Assembly: GCA_030544235.1 (NCBI GenBank)
Contig: CM060469.1
Coordinates: forward strand, 19,073,517-19,137,516
Length of the DNA: 64,000 bases
Source of the DNA: Lepturacanthus savala
Lineage: Eukaryota; Chordata; Actinopteri; Scombriformes; Trichiuridae
Direction of reading: 5' to 3'
Shown: piece after piece, positions 1 through 14,300 of the stretch
Numbering within the stretch: position 1 is the first letter of the stretch
How the letters are laid out: every line of letters starts with the position of its first letter
Translations under genes and position numbers: made by a program
The notes under the pieces: model-generated
Database searches by the model: none
Seen by the model: only the letters and a program-made list of their open reading frames with translations
Told to the model about the DNA's origin: nothing

Positions 1-480
1 CGGTGCTGACACCTGGCAGGTGTGATTCTTGGCCAAGGCAGCGATCTGATCTGGTTAAGCCCAAAGGAGAACAAGGTCTCGGGTGTTGGGAGGAGCACCC
101 ACCGCAGCGGTGCCTGCCCCCTTCAATGCCTTCGCTTTTCAGATCATCATCATAACGAGAAGCGGCTGAATAATTTATCGCTGCTCCCTGTCCTGTGACG
201 GCTTTCGTTTATGACAGAGCATGAATTTTACATGATCGCTGACATTTCTAAAATCCCGTCTGTGGCGCAGCGAGCAGGGCGACACAGCCCCGACGGACAT
301 ATCACTTTTCATAAAAACAGAATGCTTCACCTCCCCCTGATCTCCTGGACTTTTATTGTGCTGCTGAGCGAAACTCATGATCAGGTTAACATGGAATCGC
401 TGTGTGAAAGGGACAGAGTCATTAGCTCGGCAGGAACAAAGACACTTTGTGAGGGTTAATCTGCTGCGATCACAGGAGCA
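1..480. other. GC-richer segment at left edge, no gene recognised
   Basis: This stretch is richer in G and C than the AT-rich DNA at 500-1600. It contains two overlapping open frames of 82 and 104 codons on opposite strands. Neither resembles the missing MAP4K5 C-terminus, and neither has convincing splice sites around a recognisable protein. It falls in the expected last intron or intron-proximal part of map4k5, so a conserved regulatory element is possible. Nothing in the sequence proves that. Confidence 0.3.
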
Positions 481-1082
481 GAAAAACATGACTCAGGCTG
501 ATTGATAAGAACCAGATAAGTTTGTTATAACAAACAGGTTATAATCAGGAAACTGCAGAGTTTACACTCTGAATGAAATTAGATGCTGAAATATTGTTGT
601 CAATATGGATTTTTATGATATTTCAGATCGATATCGTGATAATCAATTATTCAATTAATCGATTAGTTGGTTGGTTGTATAAATAACTAACTCTAATTCA
701 TGTTAGTTGTTTTCTGGAAAACTACATTTATGAAGTAGTTCAAGAACATTTCATATGTTAATTATGTTATAATAAATTTATATTTCTTGTTACAGATTTA
801 CCTGTTACCTATTTTCTGAATGAAAAAAGTAATTTATTCTGTACAATGTTGATCAATTTCCCATAGATAGTCAGTTTAAAATCAAAGGGATAAAAAAGCA
901 GATATTTACAGTTTGGGGAAAAAAAAGACTTCAAAATAATAATTTTATGTTTATATAATTATATTTGTTAATCTTTGCAGCTCTGGTGACAATTCATTAT
1001 TATGATTCTGTTTGCAGATGAAAAACAGAACTGATAAAAAACAATAACTGTCTTCTCTTCGTCTGAATATATGCAAAATATA

Positions 1083-1527
1083 CTAGGGCTGCAACTAATG
1101 GATATTCTGATAGTGGATTATTCTATTGATTAATTGTTTGGTTCATAAAATGGTGTCAAATGTTGAACACTGTTTCCCAAAACTGAAGGTTCACCCGAAA
1201 ATGTCTTTTTTTTCCAGACCAACAGTCCACAACCCAAAGATCATCAGTTTACTATTATAGAAGACTAAAGAAACAAGAAAATAATCAGATTTGAGAAGCT
1301 GGAGCTAGAGAATTTGGACGTTTTCTTTTTTTTACAGATTTTTGGATTCATTTATATAGGACAGTAGATAGATAGATTAACCATTCAGCTATCAGGACTC
1401 CCAAAGAATTTAGACATTTCCTTCTTAAAATGACTCAAATCAATTAGTAATAGATTATCAAAGTAGTTGGTGATTAATGTAATAATTGGCAACTAATTGA
1501 ATAACTGACTAATTGCTGCAGTTCTAT
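1083..1527. repeat. Inverted-repeat element copy (GGGCTGCAACTAAT family)
   Basis: This copy starts with TAGGGCTGCAACTAATGG and ends with a complementary GCTGCAGTTCTA. The core carries the family marks TTCATAAAATGGTGT, CCAACAGTCCACAACCCAAA, GATCATCAGTTTACTATTAT and CAGATTTGAGAAGCTGGA. The same family recurs at least a dozen times in this window. Complementary ends and no coding capacity suggest a MITE-like non-autonomous DNA transposon; the superfamily is not clear. Confidence 0.75.
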
Positions 1528-1611
1528 TTTCAACAACATACCATTTATAAAAGTAACTAGTGGTACTAGTGTAGTCAAACAGATATGTATATGGTTGTGG
1601 GATATTTTTAC

Positions 1612-4600
1612 CTCATTAGACTTGAAACTCTTTCCCTGCATGCCGTGTTTCCAGAAGGCGAGGACGCTGTCCTGGAGGCAAACTGACACAGGAGGGAAGA
1701 GGAAAATCAAACATCATCCTACATGATTCAGATAAACAAAGACTCTTTAAAGTATATGTCAATGTGTTAGGTCGACTGAAATCAATGTTATAAAGTCTGA
1801 CTATCATATAGATAATAGGATTTACTGGAGCTGGACAGTTGGACCAGTATATGAAACAGGGGTGGGGAACCTTGGTCCAGAAGGTCTGGTGTGGGTGCAG
1901 GTTTTTGTTCCAACCAAGCAGTAACACGCCTGATTCTACTAATTAACCACTGGAGTCCTTGCTAAGGACCTTCTCTAAGGACCAGGATTTCCCACCCCTG
2001 ATATAAAACAGCTCTGAATTTTACCAACTGATCCGATGCAGAAGTCAAAGCTCAGCTCAGACGCCAGCTTCTTGTTGGACTTCAGTCGACCCTGGAGATT
2101 AACGATCTTCAAATTTTCTGAGGAGAAAAGGAATAATTAAATTACTTTTGTATTAAAGCTGTATATGAACATTAGGACAGTCTGTATCTGACCAACACCA
2201 GACACAGGAAATGAAGCCACAGAAACTCTGAGACTGTACTCACGGTCCAAACACACCAACACAGTGTCCCGCTCCAGCTGAGTGACATGAATCGCATCCA
2301 CGTGCTGATCAGCTGCAGGGGAAATAAACAACACTGTCCAATCAACCTCCTATGTCATGTACAAGTTATTTCATAACATTCTTTGAGGTAAAATCTATTC
2401 TTGCTCAAACATCAAGAGCCAAGGCTGTTGTATTTTATGTGACATCACTGACAGTGTTTCTAAAGGAATAAAGCTGCGTCTATTCAAGCATCTTTTTTAT
2501 CTATATCTGAGTCCACTGAGTCTGACTCACTTGTTCCTGTCTCAGTGAACCAGGAGGAGAAGGAGTTGGGGTTGATGGTCTCAAAGCGGACCACCTGGCT
2601 GGGCTCACTGCCCTGGCTGATGGCCACACACACCAGAGGATACTCCTGCTCCGGCACCACCAGCATCTCAAACACCTTCAGCGGGCTTGGGAGAGGGAAG
2701 TCAAAGTGCTGCGGAGAGAAGGACAGAGTCAGTGCAGCTGGAAAAATCACAGGCTGTTGATTTATTATTGTTATTTTGGTGGGAAAAGACTGAACTGACC
2801 TTGATGAGCATGAACCTCTGCAAGGGTTCATACCACTCCAGCAGGACAATCCCTGACTGCAGAGCTCCACACAGGTACTTATGGCCTGTGTACGGGTTTC
2901 TCACTGTGGAACAAACAGAAAAGAAACTCCACTGAGAGACGAAGGTCTTCGATCACAAAAGCCAAACTTGAGGCCTGCGGGTTGAATCCAGCACCTCATT
3001 CTACAGCCTTGTCCAGGTTTGTTTCAGGCACATTGTGTTTCCATCAAGTATCATCATGGACAAGGTTGGTATAAACACGCAAGAGCAAAACTACAGTGAC
3101 AGATACATGTTTTTATGATAGTTTTGATTAAAAAATCACAAATAGAGGTCTTTTAAAAAATGTGTCTCTTTAATGCATAAAAATCATATCCAGAGGCAGC
3201 AAGGCAGTCTGTCTATGAGAGAGCTTTATGTAAGACCTCTGTTCTTGATCTTTTTACTCAAAATTATTCGCCGACCTCACACAACAGCATCTCCACCTCA
3301 TCTCACCACAGCTGTTAATCAATAATCAATCACTAGCAATAACTTTGATGCTGGTGTTTAAAGATGGCAGCTGTCAGGCTCATCAGGACTGTGATGTAAA
3401 TCTCTGGTCCAGCATCCTAGTAACATCACATTACAGTAACTGCTGGAAACTGAAGGAGGTGAAACCACAAAAAGAACCAGGGACCAGGTTTTGATAATAG
3501 AAATGCAATAAAGGCAAGTTCAGTTGAGAGTTGAGGCGAGTTGAGCTGATTCTGTCCGGTAGAAACAAGACATATGTGGCACGAAAGCTTGCAAAGAATT
3601 CCACAATTTAATGAGAGATATTTGCGTTTAATGGAGACAAGCTGGTCATGTGTATTTTGTACCAAAGGAAACTATTTAAACGTGGAATCAAGTTTGTGCT
3701 CTGATTTTTTAAATTCTGAAATCTGTATCAAACAAAAAATTTCCCACTTTAACTTTAACTGAGATGAAAATAAGTTTGTCCCCTGTCTTAAATAATAAAG
3801 AGTTTAGATAGAGTATGATTTTAAAATATTTAAAAAAAGAAAAAACGCCTTTCAAATTAACGTAAAGTAAATAAAGCACAGGGTTTTGGAGGTAAAGACT
3901 CACCAGTGCAGCACTTGTGGCAGCCCTTTGTGTCGGGGATCTTAGTTGTCAGAGCAAATCTCCTGAGGACAGAAAGCAGAGCAGTTATCAGCAAAAACAT
4001 TTTAAGCAAGAAATCTGCTGACACTGAATGTTATTTATACTTATGTTACACTTCTGTCAAATCACATGTGATGAGGTACTGTTGGTTAAATAGTATTCCA
4101 GGAAGAACATGCAGACTATAGATAATATTCTGCATTTGTTTTGTTTAATTTATTTCTTTTCTGTTTGTTTTTGTTGTTGCTTCTATATATGTTTATTATT
4201 TCTCCCTTTTATATTTATATATTTATTCATTTAGCATTTTACTTATATTGCAATTGTTTTCAAGGGAAAGTATGGCTATAATTTAAAATTTGGTTATAAA
4301 ACAAACATGTATAATATAATATGACATATTATAATGTATGTATAAGCTCCGAAAGCTTGACAGCTGAGTTTTGACAAATTGTGAGTCTCACATCACACTC
4401 ATTATATATTTAGAGGTTATTTTTATATGTCTGTAATCGCTGGGTCACTGACAACAGGTTCACATTAGAGGTTTATTCCCTGTTTTGTCCTCATTGTTTT
4501 TAAAAAGTTAAAGCCTCCCCTCCTACAAACTAAGACGTGTTTATATCTTAAATCATCAATAAATGTGACCACAGTCTTAAAAGCGCTGATGACGTCAGGA

Positions 4601-7523
4601 ATCAGGGAAGTCAACCAGTGAAGAACAACAGAATGAAATTTGGGGACGGGCTACCCTGAGCTGTGACACGGAGGTGGAACTGAAATAAGAAGAAAGAAGA
4701 GATTTTCTGTCACCTGGGTAATATTTTGTCAGGGAAGCGATGAGTCTGGAACTGAGCAGCCAGTCCGGGCTTCTTTAGCTGCTCAAACAGCCCGATGAGG
4801 TTGTGAGAATACAGCTGGAAGGTTTTTCCTAGTAGAAAAAAAGAACATTCACTCATCAGCTGCGGGTAAAAAACCAAAACAAGCAGAAATCAAAAGAAGC
4901 GAGAGACAAGAACTGAGTCAATGCTGTTGTATGTTTGTTTAACTCTGTATTTAATCCTGGATGCAGGAGCTGCAGCTTCCAAGTGTAGAAAGGTTAGATG
5001 TGATCAAGGGTAAAAACAGAAGTGTGACGATGGTGTGAAGCATGATTACCTTCTGATGAAGCCAGTTAGTAGAATATCAAATCAAGCCAGGAGAGGATGG
5101 ACAGTGTCCAAGGGAAAAGGAGAACAGAACAGAGTTAAATATACCAGCAGGAAAACTGCTGAAGGTAAAACCCAAACGCATTTTAAATCCCTCCTCAGGT
5201 TAAACCAAGAAAAGGTTTGTCTCTCATGACGAGAGGAGGCAGTTTAGTTTCAAATAAAAGATTATTTGAGCTTTCTGACCACAGAACATTTATTTAATAG
5301 GTTGAAGCTACAATCCCTACTCAATTTATCAGTGTGACTTCTGGAGATGCCACTCATCACTGTGACCTTCTTGTTAATGTGGGATGTTTGTCTTTTAGAG
5401 AGAGGCGACAACTTTTCAACTGTTTATTTTTCAAGCCCTTAAATGTCAGTAATAAAAGAACTTGTTCGACCTGTTAAATGTTTGTCTAAGTCTTAAAACA
5501 GTTAAAACACACATGATGTGGACGTGCTGTGAAGTGTGAGAGCCGCACCAGTCACAATGATTCTCAGCTGTTTTGGCCGTGTTTATATGCATGTGTACAG
5601 ACCTGCTCTCCCTACTCCTATAACAGGTCTGCTTGTGTGTGTGTTTGCTTGTGTCATTCACTTGCTCTCTCACAATGGAAAAATATACATAAATGTGTTT
5701 TAATTGGAAATTTGTTTGATTTTGAAAATTGAACAGACGCTCCACACTGTTTGTAGCTTGACTTCCTGGTTCAATCTGCTCTGTTCAACTTGATGAATTT
5801 GCTCGCATGAAATAGACTTGATTACTAAATGAGTGCTGCAGAGCATGAAACAGTGTGACAGACAGATCAGTCTGAGCTTTTTACATCCACATCCAGTGTG
5901 TTTTAACCAATAGTGTCCCTGAGTTTGCTCAGAATTTTTAAAGTCTAGTATTCTAAGTATGAAGTATCTGTTTTGCATAGTTTCCTGTTTTGTTTGTCTT
6001 GTTGTAAATGTGACTGTGTCTGTTTTTATTTTTCTGTAAATTAAGGAAAGTTGTGTTTTTGAGGGAAAATAAAAGTTTGAAATGAAAACGGTCTGTTTCA
6101 ATATACAACGTAAACTATGATTTTTTACAGTGAATTTACTCTGTAACCTGCAAAGGTCAATATACTGTATGTGAGTATTTCTTCAGCTGAAAACAGGCTG
6201 TTAAACCCTGTGTGATAAATGAGTCACGGTGCCGCAGGGACACGGATCTTACAGAGGCTCTCTGATGGCAAACAAAGAGTTATTTCAGGCTGCAGATATG
6301 GAGTGACTGTCTTGCCCTCAGGGGCAGACAGATAACACAGGACAAAGCAGCAGCAGGTGACGGCAGAGGCCAGAGAAGCAGGAGGATCAATCCATCACTT
6401 ACCTGATAAAGACATCAGGTTGTTGTTGATAACGTACAGCCATGTACACTTCCTCGGGAACAGCTGAATAGGGAATTAAACAAAGATGGTAAGTCGCTGT
6501 ATAGCTGGAGGTTTGTTCGCAGTGGATCAATATCAATTTGTCAATTCCAATTGCGAATAAATAAATAAACAAATAAATATATACAGCTAGCTCTGTACCA
6601 TTAAGGCTGTGTGGTGCCTGTGGTTCCTGATTTTTCCTATTATATCTATTTGTGTAATTTCGACTAGCAGATTAGTCAACGACTAATTTAATTTAATTTA
6701 CACTGAAGTTTGTTTTATTATGAAAACTATGAAAACTGAACGGATGGTGTTCGTAGCTTGACTTCCTGTGATTTGCTCTGTTTAGCTCAATAAATTCTTT
6801 CTAAAATAATGTGTGTTGGTGTGTCCTGTCTCCGTTATGTCTTGGTCGTCTGTGTTTAAATGTTTAATCTGTGTTTATCCAAAGCAGAAGTCATGAAATC
6901 CCCAATTGGTATCAGAGCAGCAACGATTAGTCCATGAACCGATTTGTTTCCAAATTATCAATCTCCAAATAGTTTGATAATCGTTTAATGAATCTGAGTG
7001 TTTTTTTAAGAAGAAAATGTCCAAATTCTCTGGTTACAGCTTCTCAAATCTGATTATTTTCTGGTTTCTTTAGTCTTGTATAGTAAACTCATTATCTTTG
7101 GGTTGTGGACTGGTCTGAAAAAAACAACACATTTTTGGTTGAATCTTTAGCTTTGGGAAAAACTGATTGACAGTATACAACATTCTATGAACCAAACAAC
7201 TTGACAGAATAATCCAATATCAGAATAGTCGCTAGTTGCAGCCCTGGATGTGATCATAATAATTTAGATGATGTCACCTGCTCCATTGTGGCTTCATGCA
7301 GCTCATTAAGATTCAGCGTATAGATCCCATCCTCTGTCCCAAAGATCAGGTACTGGTCTATAGAAGAAGAAAAGTAAATATTGGCTTTAATAAGGAAATA
7401 TTTCTGTATTCAGAACGTGAACTGCGGCATCTTTCTACCTTTGGTGTCTGGATGAATCCATGATGTGGCACAGTTGATCTTCAGCGGACAGCCATCAAAC
7501 ACTTTGGAGAAACAGGCTCCCAT
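1612..7523 (-). CDS. map4k5: map4k5 exons 21-30: citron-homology (CNH) domain
   Basis: Residues from about 526 onward match the CNH domain almost word for word. Examples are MGACFSKVFDGCPLK (exon 21), YTLNLNELHEATMEQ (22), LFPRKCTWLYVINN (23), TFQLYSHNLIGLFEQ (24), GCHKCCTVRNPYTGHKY (25/26), FEMLVVPEQEYPLVC (27), HVTQLERDTVLVCLD (28), KIVNLQGRLKSNKKL (29) and LQDSVLAFWKHGMQG (30). CNH domains fold as beta-propellers that bind partner proteins such as small GTPases. Exon 30 ends in SNE at phase 0. The following human segment (TQEISDET... to the stop) has no counterpart in 1-1611. Confidence 0.95.
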
Positions 7524-8345
7524 CTGCAATAAAGAGCAACACAGCTGAAAACAGACAAACTGGCTCGGTGAGGCGCTCACACGTCAGCCAGGATTTAATG
7601 AGCCGGAGCTGAGCTGAGCAGAAACAACCACAAAGCAGAAAGCTCTCTGGACCCCAAACATCTACGGCATGTACAGCAGCAGTTTAACAACAGCAGCATG
7701 AAAGCAGGGAGAAACTGTGAGGGACATTGATGCAGATGATTCACTCACCAGGACTTTCGGAGTGGGAGGCAGCCCGTTGATGGCTGGTTTCTATTGAGGA
7801 GCAGATGAAGAACACACAGCAACAATTATTTAAAAGTGTTAAACAACAACAACACAGGCTGTGTTTTAATTACATGTTCTGTCAAAGCCAATTTAATGTT
7901 CAACAGGAGAAGAGGCCAAATTTCCATCTTCAACTGTTTGGCTCTGACAAAGGAAAAACATCATATTTGAGGTTTCAGCTGTTTTCATTCTAATGACCAA
8001 TGAAACTAACCCTAACAATTATTGAAATGTAGTATGTTGTAAAGGATTCATTATATAGTCGAGTACTCGGAATGTCGACTATCAAATTACTAGTTGACAC
8101 TGTAGCCGACAGTTCAGTTTTTGTGACGTTATTTTAACAGCTGACATTTGATCCGTGTTCCTCCAGATAAACAGCGGAGGGAGCTGTGGCCTCACTGCAA
8201 CACTAGTTTGCTGCTTAGTTCTTAGTTAACATGCAGATGTTCAGAGATCAACAACTGGACAGAAAGATGGAGGAAGATCATGAAAAAGACTAATGGAGCA
8301 GGATGATACTGGAGAATCAAGTGTCTGCTTGTGTATTTATGTTTA

Positions 8346-8394
<49 letters not shown>

Positions 8395-11300
8395 TTGCAG
8401 GTGTTGTCCGTGTTCTCTCCCACATCGGACAACAACATATAATTTTTTTTTATTTAGAAAGTAGTTTTATCTTGAAAATTGGTCACGTTATTGGTCGTCA
8501 TATCTGAGAGAATATTCCACAGTTGATGACTTTATGGCAGCAACTGTTGATATTAAAACACTGTAGTGATGAAAGACCTTGTTTGTTGTGGAATATCTTA
8601 AAACTCACAGGAAATTCCTTTTTCTCCTTCCGATGCTGCCGGTTTGGTGGCGGCTTGGGACTGTCCCCATTCATGCTGCCATCTGAAGAATCATCTGTCA
8701 GGAGATGGAACAGATGAATTTTACATCGCAACAGAGGAATCAATGATACTGATCAGCCGTGTTTACCTCAGGCTCTCTTACCTTTACGTTCAGATTTAAC
8801 GAGTGCTTGTAAAAATTAAATAAGTGCTTGTTTAGCAACAGATTTGATTTAAAAAGCTCATATCAATCATATCGGCAGGGCATCCAGACACTACACAGCT
8901 GATTTAATTCTGGAGACTCACCTGGATCTGAGGCGTGGGACAGAAGCCCGGGGCTGCTGACGCTAGCAGACAGAAAATCTGGAGACGAGTGCTCCACCTT
9001 GTTCCCATCAGGTGTACTCTGTCTGCGAATCATCTGGATCGGTCCGTTCTCCGAGTTCGGGAACCTTCGGACAGTCAGGGACCTCTCATCGTTCAGGCCG
9101 AGCTCTTCTGATGGGCTGTTTAACCGCGGCTGAGATGTGATGAGGATTCATTAAAAATCTCTTAGAACATGGACACAAACTGTAAATACTCAAATACAGT
9201 TTGATCATTGTGGGAAGAGGATTTTAACATTTCAATGTCTTGGAAGCATTTTTTCAGAGGAATTTATAAAACAATTGATTTATATTCTATAAACAAAATT
9301 GTAGCCACAAAAAAACAACTTGCTAACTTTGTCCTAAGTCAATCATTACTATGTAGATTTTGTGGTGAGGAAGAGACCCAATGCTTTTGTTTTTCTATGT
9401 AAAGCACTTTAATTACCTTGTTTTTTAAATGTGCTATACAAACCTGCCTTGCCCATAAGTTGTATTTTGGCTAAAATGAAAAATTGGTTCAAACTACTCT
9501 ATTTTAAATGTACACCTTTAAAAAGTAGTTTCAGGGTTCTGGATGAAGTTTTTGATTATTTTATTAAGTAAAATATATTTATTTAAAGAAAAAATGTGAA
9601 GGTAATGGTCTGAAAGATATATTTAGAAGGCTTTCTTTTGGAAAAATAACAGTTGTAAACCGTTAATAAATATAAAAACAATAAAAATGGTTAAAAAAAT
9701 ATTCTGGGAAAGAGTAGAGAGAGTGAGTTGCTGATCATCGTATTTTACATCTTAATCAGAATATGAGAAGGATCAACTCACTTTCCTTAATTTTGTTTCT
9801 TATAATGTGTTGTGGTGTTTGTCTCATTGTCAGGACTGTGAAATGTAATTTTTGTGTGAATTAATAAAATCAAAAGTTATTTTTAGGCATTTTTTCTCAC
9901 CTTGGGGGGAAGAGGAGGAGGAACCCCGCGCTTGAGTGTTGACCTGAAATATTTATTTATTTTTAAGAAAGATGTAAACTCAAACAATACATGTTTATGT
10001 GTGTATGATTTCGAAATCTAAAATCTGGTGAAGTCACTCACAGCTCAAGTTCTTCAAGAGAAAGTTCTTCAAAAGCATCTTCGAGAGGTACCACGTGTCC
10101 CCTGCAACAAAAAAAACAATCATTTAGGAAAACATGACTCAGCAAAGCTCAGGAGGTTTGATGATGGAGCTGATGTTGATGTAAAATCCTCCTTGGAGAT
10201 GAAGAGAGGACTCTGAGGGACATGAGGAGGCCCTAAGTGATACTGAGGGATGGAAACCACTAAACATACGTCTCCGGATCTGAGCTCATGTATAGTTTGG
10301 GTCTACAGCTGTTATCACATCACACATGGTAGATGGAGGAAGGGGGAGGAGGAGGTGGTACAGTATCTACGGTAACTACAGCACAGACAGGGTTCATGTT
10401 ACCGTTGGAACAACTCGTCCTCAACGCTTTTGAGAAGACTCCTTCAAGACAAGACCAGAGACAGAGAAGCGACAGCCAGAAGACAGAGAGAAGTGGAACA
10501 GTCAAAGCACACAGACAGTTCAGCAACAAGGCTGGATACCGAACTTTACTTCTTTTATTTCTTTTATGGCACTGACTGAACCACTTCAGTTATACTGAAA
10601 ATTAAAGCTATTTCAGTTCAAATTTCACCACATTGTGATAAATAAGTGGTTTATATTGTTATGGTATGAAACAGCTTTAAATCTAAAAATGCCAAACAGA
10701 AAAAGATTAGTATTTTTTGTATTCCGGTATCGAAATCAAGGGATCAGTATCGGAACTGGTTCAGAAAAGTATTGAACGTTAACCAGCCTTATTCAGCAAA
10801 AAACATTTGAAAATGCAGCTGGAGGAGACTGAGTTCATGCAGACAGAAGTTAGAGGTTAGAAGCAGAGAGTCTGCAGGTTAATGTGAGAGACACTGGAGC
10901 GTCTATAAGAACATTTACTGTTACAGAACAGAACGAAAAACACACTCTGTATTCCGTCTTTTCTCAATAATAAGTTTTAATATATTCGTCACTTGACACT
11001 GTCTTTTATTCTTATATTTGTGTTCTTCTCTTCTAAAAAGAGCAAAAGAGTTAAATTACGCATAATTATCATCTCTGGATGAATCCACCTAATCAATAAT
11101 CAAAGTAAAGAGAGAGAGTAACAGGTGAATAGCAACGGTTGCCGTGGTGACAGTTTCCATGTATTACCTGGGTCTCATATCTCCCTCAATGAATGGTCTC
11201 CAGGGGAATTCGTTATCTTTACTCACATCCTGTGGAAAACCACACATGACAAAACATTTTATTCCCATAAACGTCTGTTTCTAAATGTGTAAATATCAGT

Positions 11301-14300
11301 TATAGACATTTAAACTGACAGAGACAGAAACAGGAAGCAGCAGTTGAGCATCAGTAATAATTAAACTGAACATGATTTTCACCGTTTCAGAATGAGCCTC
11401 AGTTTCCTTCCACAGCGGCGGTTCGAACTGCAGCTTGTCAACTGTGAACGACAGAAAACTGATTCAGTGGTGGTTTTCTGTTTCATCACTAGAGGGCATC
11501 ACACACACACACGCGCACACACGTGCACACACACAGCTGAGGAGCAGAAGGACCTTGAGTATTAGTTGAAAACACTTCTCTGGTCTGTTCTTAACATAAA
11601 AATACACGTACGATCAAACCAAAAACAGATCAGCTGCCTTCGAGATCTGCCAACACATCACACACCTGCTGCTCTGATTTATTATAATCAGAAGAATGTT
11701 TGGTCTGGAGCCTGAAGCCTGTTACCAAACACAGATTAAACCTGACACTGACCAGATCTGTTCACTTCCAGAGAATGAAATACACATAAATCAGAGAACA
11801 AATCACTGTTAGTTTATGTTTGAGGAGGCTGGTTTAGTGTCAGTATAAACATGGCCTGATCCTGCTGAAGAAATCAACTGACCTGCAAATATATACTCAA
11901 CATAATCAGCTTCTCTCTAACAAAGAAATGTATTATTCTTTGTGTTCAAGAATTCAAACATGGATTTTTCCTTGAAATCTGCGGAGCTGCGTCTGTTTCT
12001 ATATTATTTAATCAAACAGAATCGGTTTGGAAATTTAAAAAAAATATTTGAGAACATAACTATCGAGAATGGAACAAAACCATGTTTTATTGTAAGTAAA
12101 ATAAATCATTGTTTAAACTGAAAATCCAAATGTTTTGTTTATTATCAAATTAAAAAAATCAAACAGCCTTCTCATGTTGTTTTGTATACAGATGTCATTA
12201 AGGTTGAGATTTTTTAACTAGCTTTGATTAATTGACTAATGAAGACACAAATTAACTGGATGAAGCAGCAAACACAACCTTTGGATTTGCATATTAATCA
12301 ATTATTTATTTTAATTATAATGGGATGTCATTTTTAATTACAGTCTAAATACTTTTGTTCTCAAATCTTTTATTTTGACTGCAAACTGATTTTGTTTGAT
12401 GCATCATATCCTCCTGAGACCCAGGTTCATTCAGTCACTATAGAGGACTAAAGAAAAAAGAGGGAAGGAAGGACAGAGTGAAAGATGGAGGAAGGGCAGG
12501 AGGAAATAAGGGAGTGAATTAATGAAAGAAAGAATGAGGAAAGAAAAGAGGAACAGAGGGAAGGATTTTCCCCTGGTCTGAGGAGGTCTTAGAAACTAAC
12601 GAGGCTCCTCTGAGATGCTGATGCTGATAATGTGGAGGAGCTGTAGTGTTTCAGGATGTGAGTCACAAACAGATTCATTAATCCAACAAACACACATTTG
12701 AGAAAGTGAAGTTGAGGCATGAGACAAACGTCACTTCCTTGTTAGGATCTGATTAGTCTACGTTGTTTTGTTTTAGTGTTTGACAGGAAACCACATGTCG
12801 TAATATTCAAATTTCCTACTCAGCCAGGACCCAAAGGAAGAAGCTGCTCCATGCACAGGAACTCACCTGATTAGTGCCACTTAGTGCTCTGTTATATTCT
12901 ACTGCATGATCCTACTCTCAGTCTGAGGGAGTTCAGGAGTGAAGCAAACACACACTGTCTCACTACTCTGTCACTGACCTGTGTCCCCCCTGTGTCCCTC
13001 AGAAGGACTTGAGCATGTCCTTCCTTGGTCTGTCCCATTGTTTGCTTCATGTAGGAGGGAAAGTCAGATGTAATTGTGAGAAGTACGGATAAAAAGCACA
13101 CAGGAAGAGCATCCAGTACAAACGAACACAGTACAAACAAGCACAAAACGCTGAAAATAAATATGACAAACATCCATCGGACGACACGAATGACACCACA
13201 GGGATGTTACTGCATCGAGCCAAAACCACAGAACGAGAACTAGCCGCAGCCTTCAGGCATGAAGAGTCTGATTTTATCTACGAGCACTGAAGGCCACACA
13301 GACACACAAAAACTTCCCTGAAGGGTTGGAAATATAATTATATATCCAGTTGGATCCTCCGTTTCATTCTAGACTGATAACCAGATTAGATTTCCCTAAG
13401 AATCCTCAGCTCTGTTAAGGACCCTTCAGACAAGCTATTTCACATCATTCACTGAGCAAACGACGAGACAGATACTTGCTGCTTAAAAGGATAAAACAGC
13501 ATCACAGACTTTACTACAACCACTTTCTCTCCTGTGAATCCTCAGGCTATTTTTATATACGCCACCACATGCTGGTTTGGGAACGTTCCAGCCTGCGCTG
13601 CAGGATTAGGGGGATGACCTCACACAAGCCGCCGCACCTCTATCGAGCTGAACAGCTGACGGACACACCAACCAATGACAGGACAGATTCAGGGCAGGGG
13701 GCGGGGCAGGGCTCGTAAACGGCGTCAAGCTTTTAGTTCACTTACAGTCGATCTCTGAGCGCGTCCTCTCAGCTCGGGCCTGTTTGTTGGTGGAGCGGAT
13801 GGTGTGTCTGACTGCAGACAGTGGCTGCAACACACACACAATCTGACATTAACAGGATATACTGGGTTCATTCACATCTTTAACAATAAAAGTCCACGAC
13901 TTTTATAAGACTGATTCAGAGGAGTATTAAAGCCACTGAAAGAACATCTAAGGGGTAGAATTTCTTTCATATTCAAATAAGAAATGAAGTCAGAAATCTA
14001 ACTTTTTTCTCACAACTAAAAAAAATTTAAAATTAAGAGGGTAATATTTTATTTGTTCCAGAAAAAAGTCATAATTTATTTTAATCTCAGAAATCTGACT
14101 TTTTTCTAGCATGGAATTAAATGAAATAATAATTCACACCTATTTTTTTCCCATAACTGAAACAAATTAACAGTATTTTATTTTTTTTAACCCCTTATTT
14201 TTCTCAGTTCTTAAATTCTTAAATTCACGTTCAGAATTCTGAATTTAGTCTCAGAATTCTGCCTTTTTTCAGAAATTATTAAAAAGTATTTCACTACTTA

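Noticed and set aside
175..489. Opposing 82- and 104-codon frames at the left edge as the last map4k5 exon
   Set aside because: Neither translates to the conserved MAP4K5 C-terminus (LLGSDRVVVLESRP and AGHENSY), so the last exon must lie outside the window.
5446..6101. Overlapping frames of up to 133 codons in map4k5 intron 23 as a hidden gene
   Set aside because: Overlapping on opposite strands, AT-rich codon use, no domain, no conserved splice structure.
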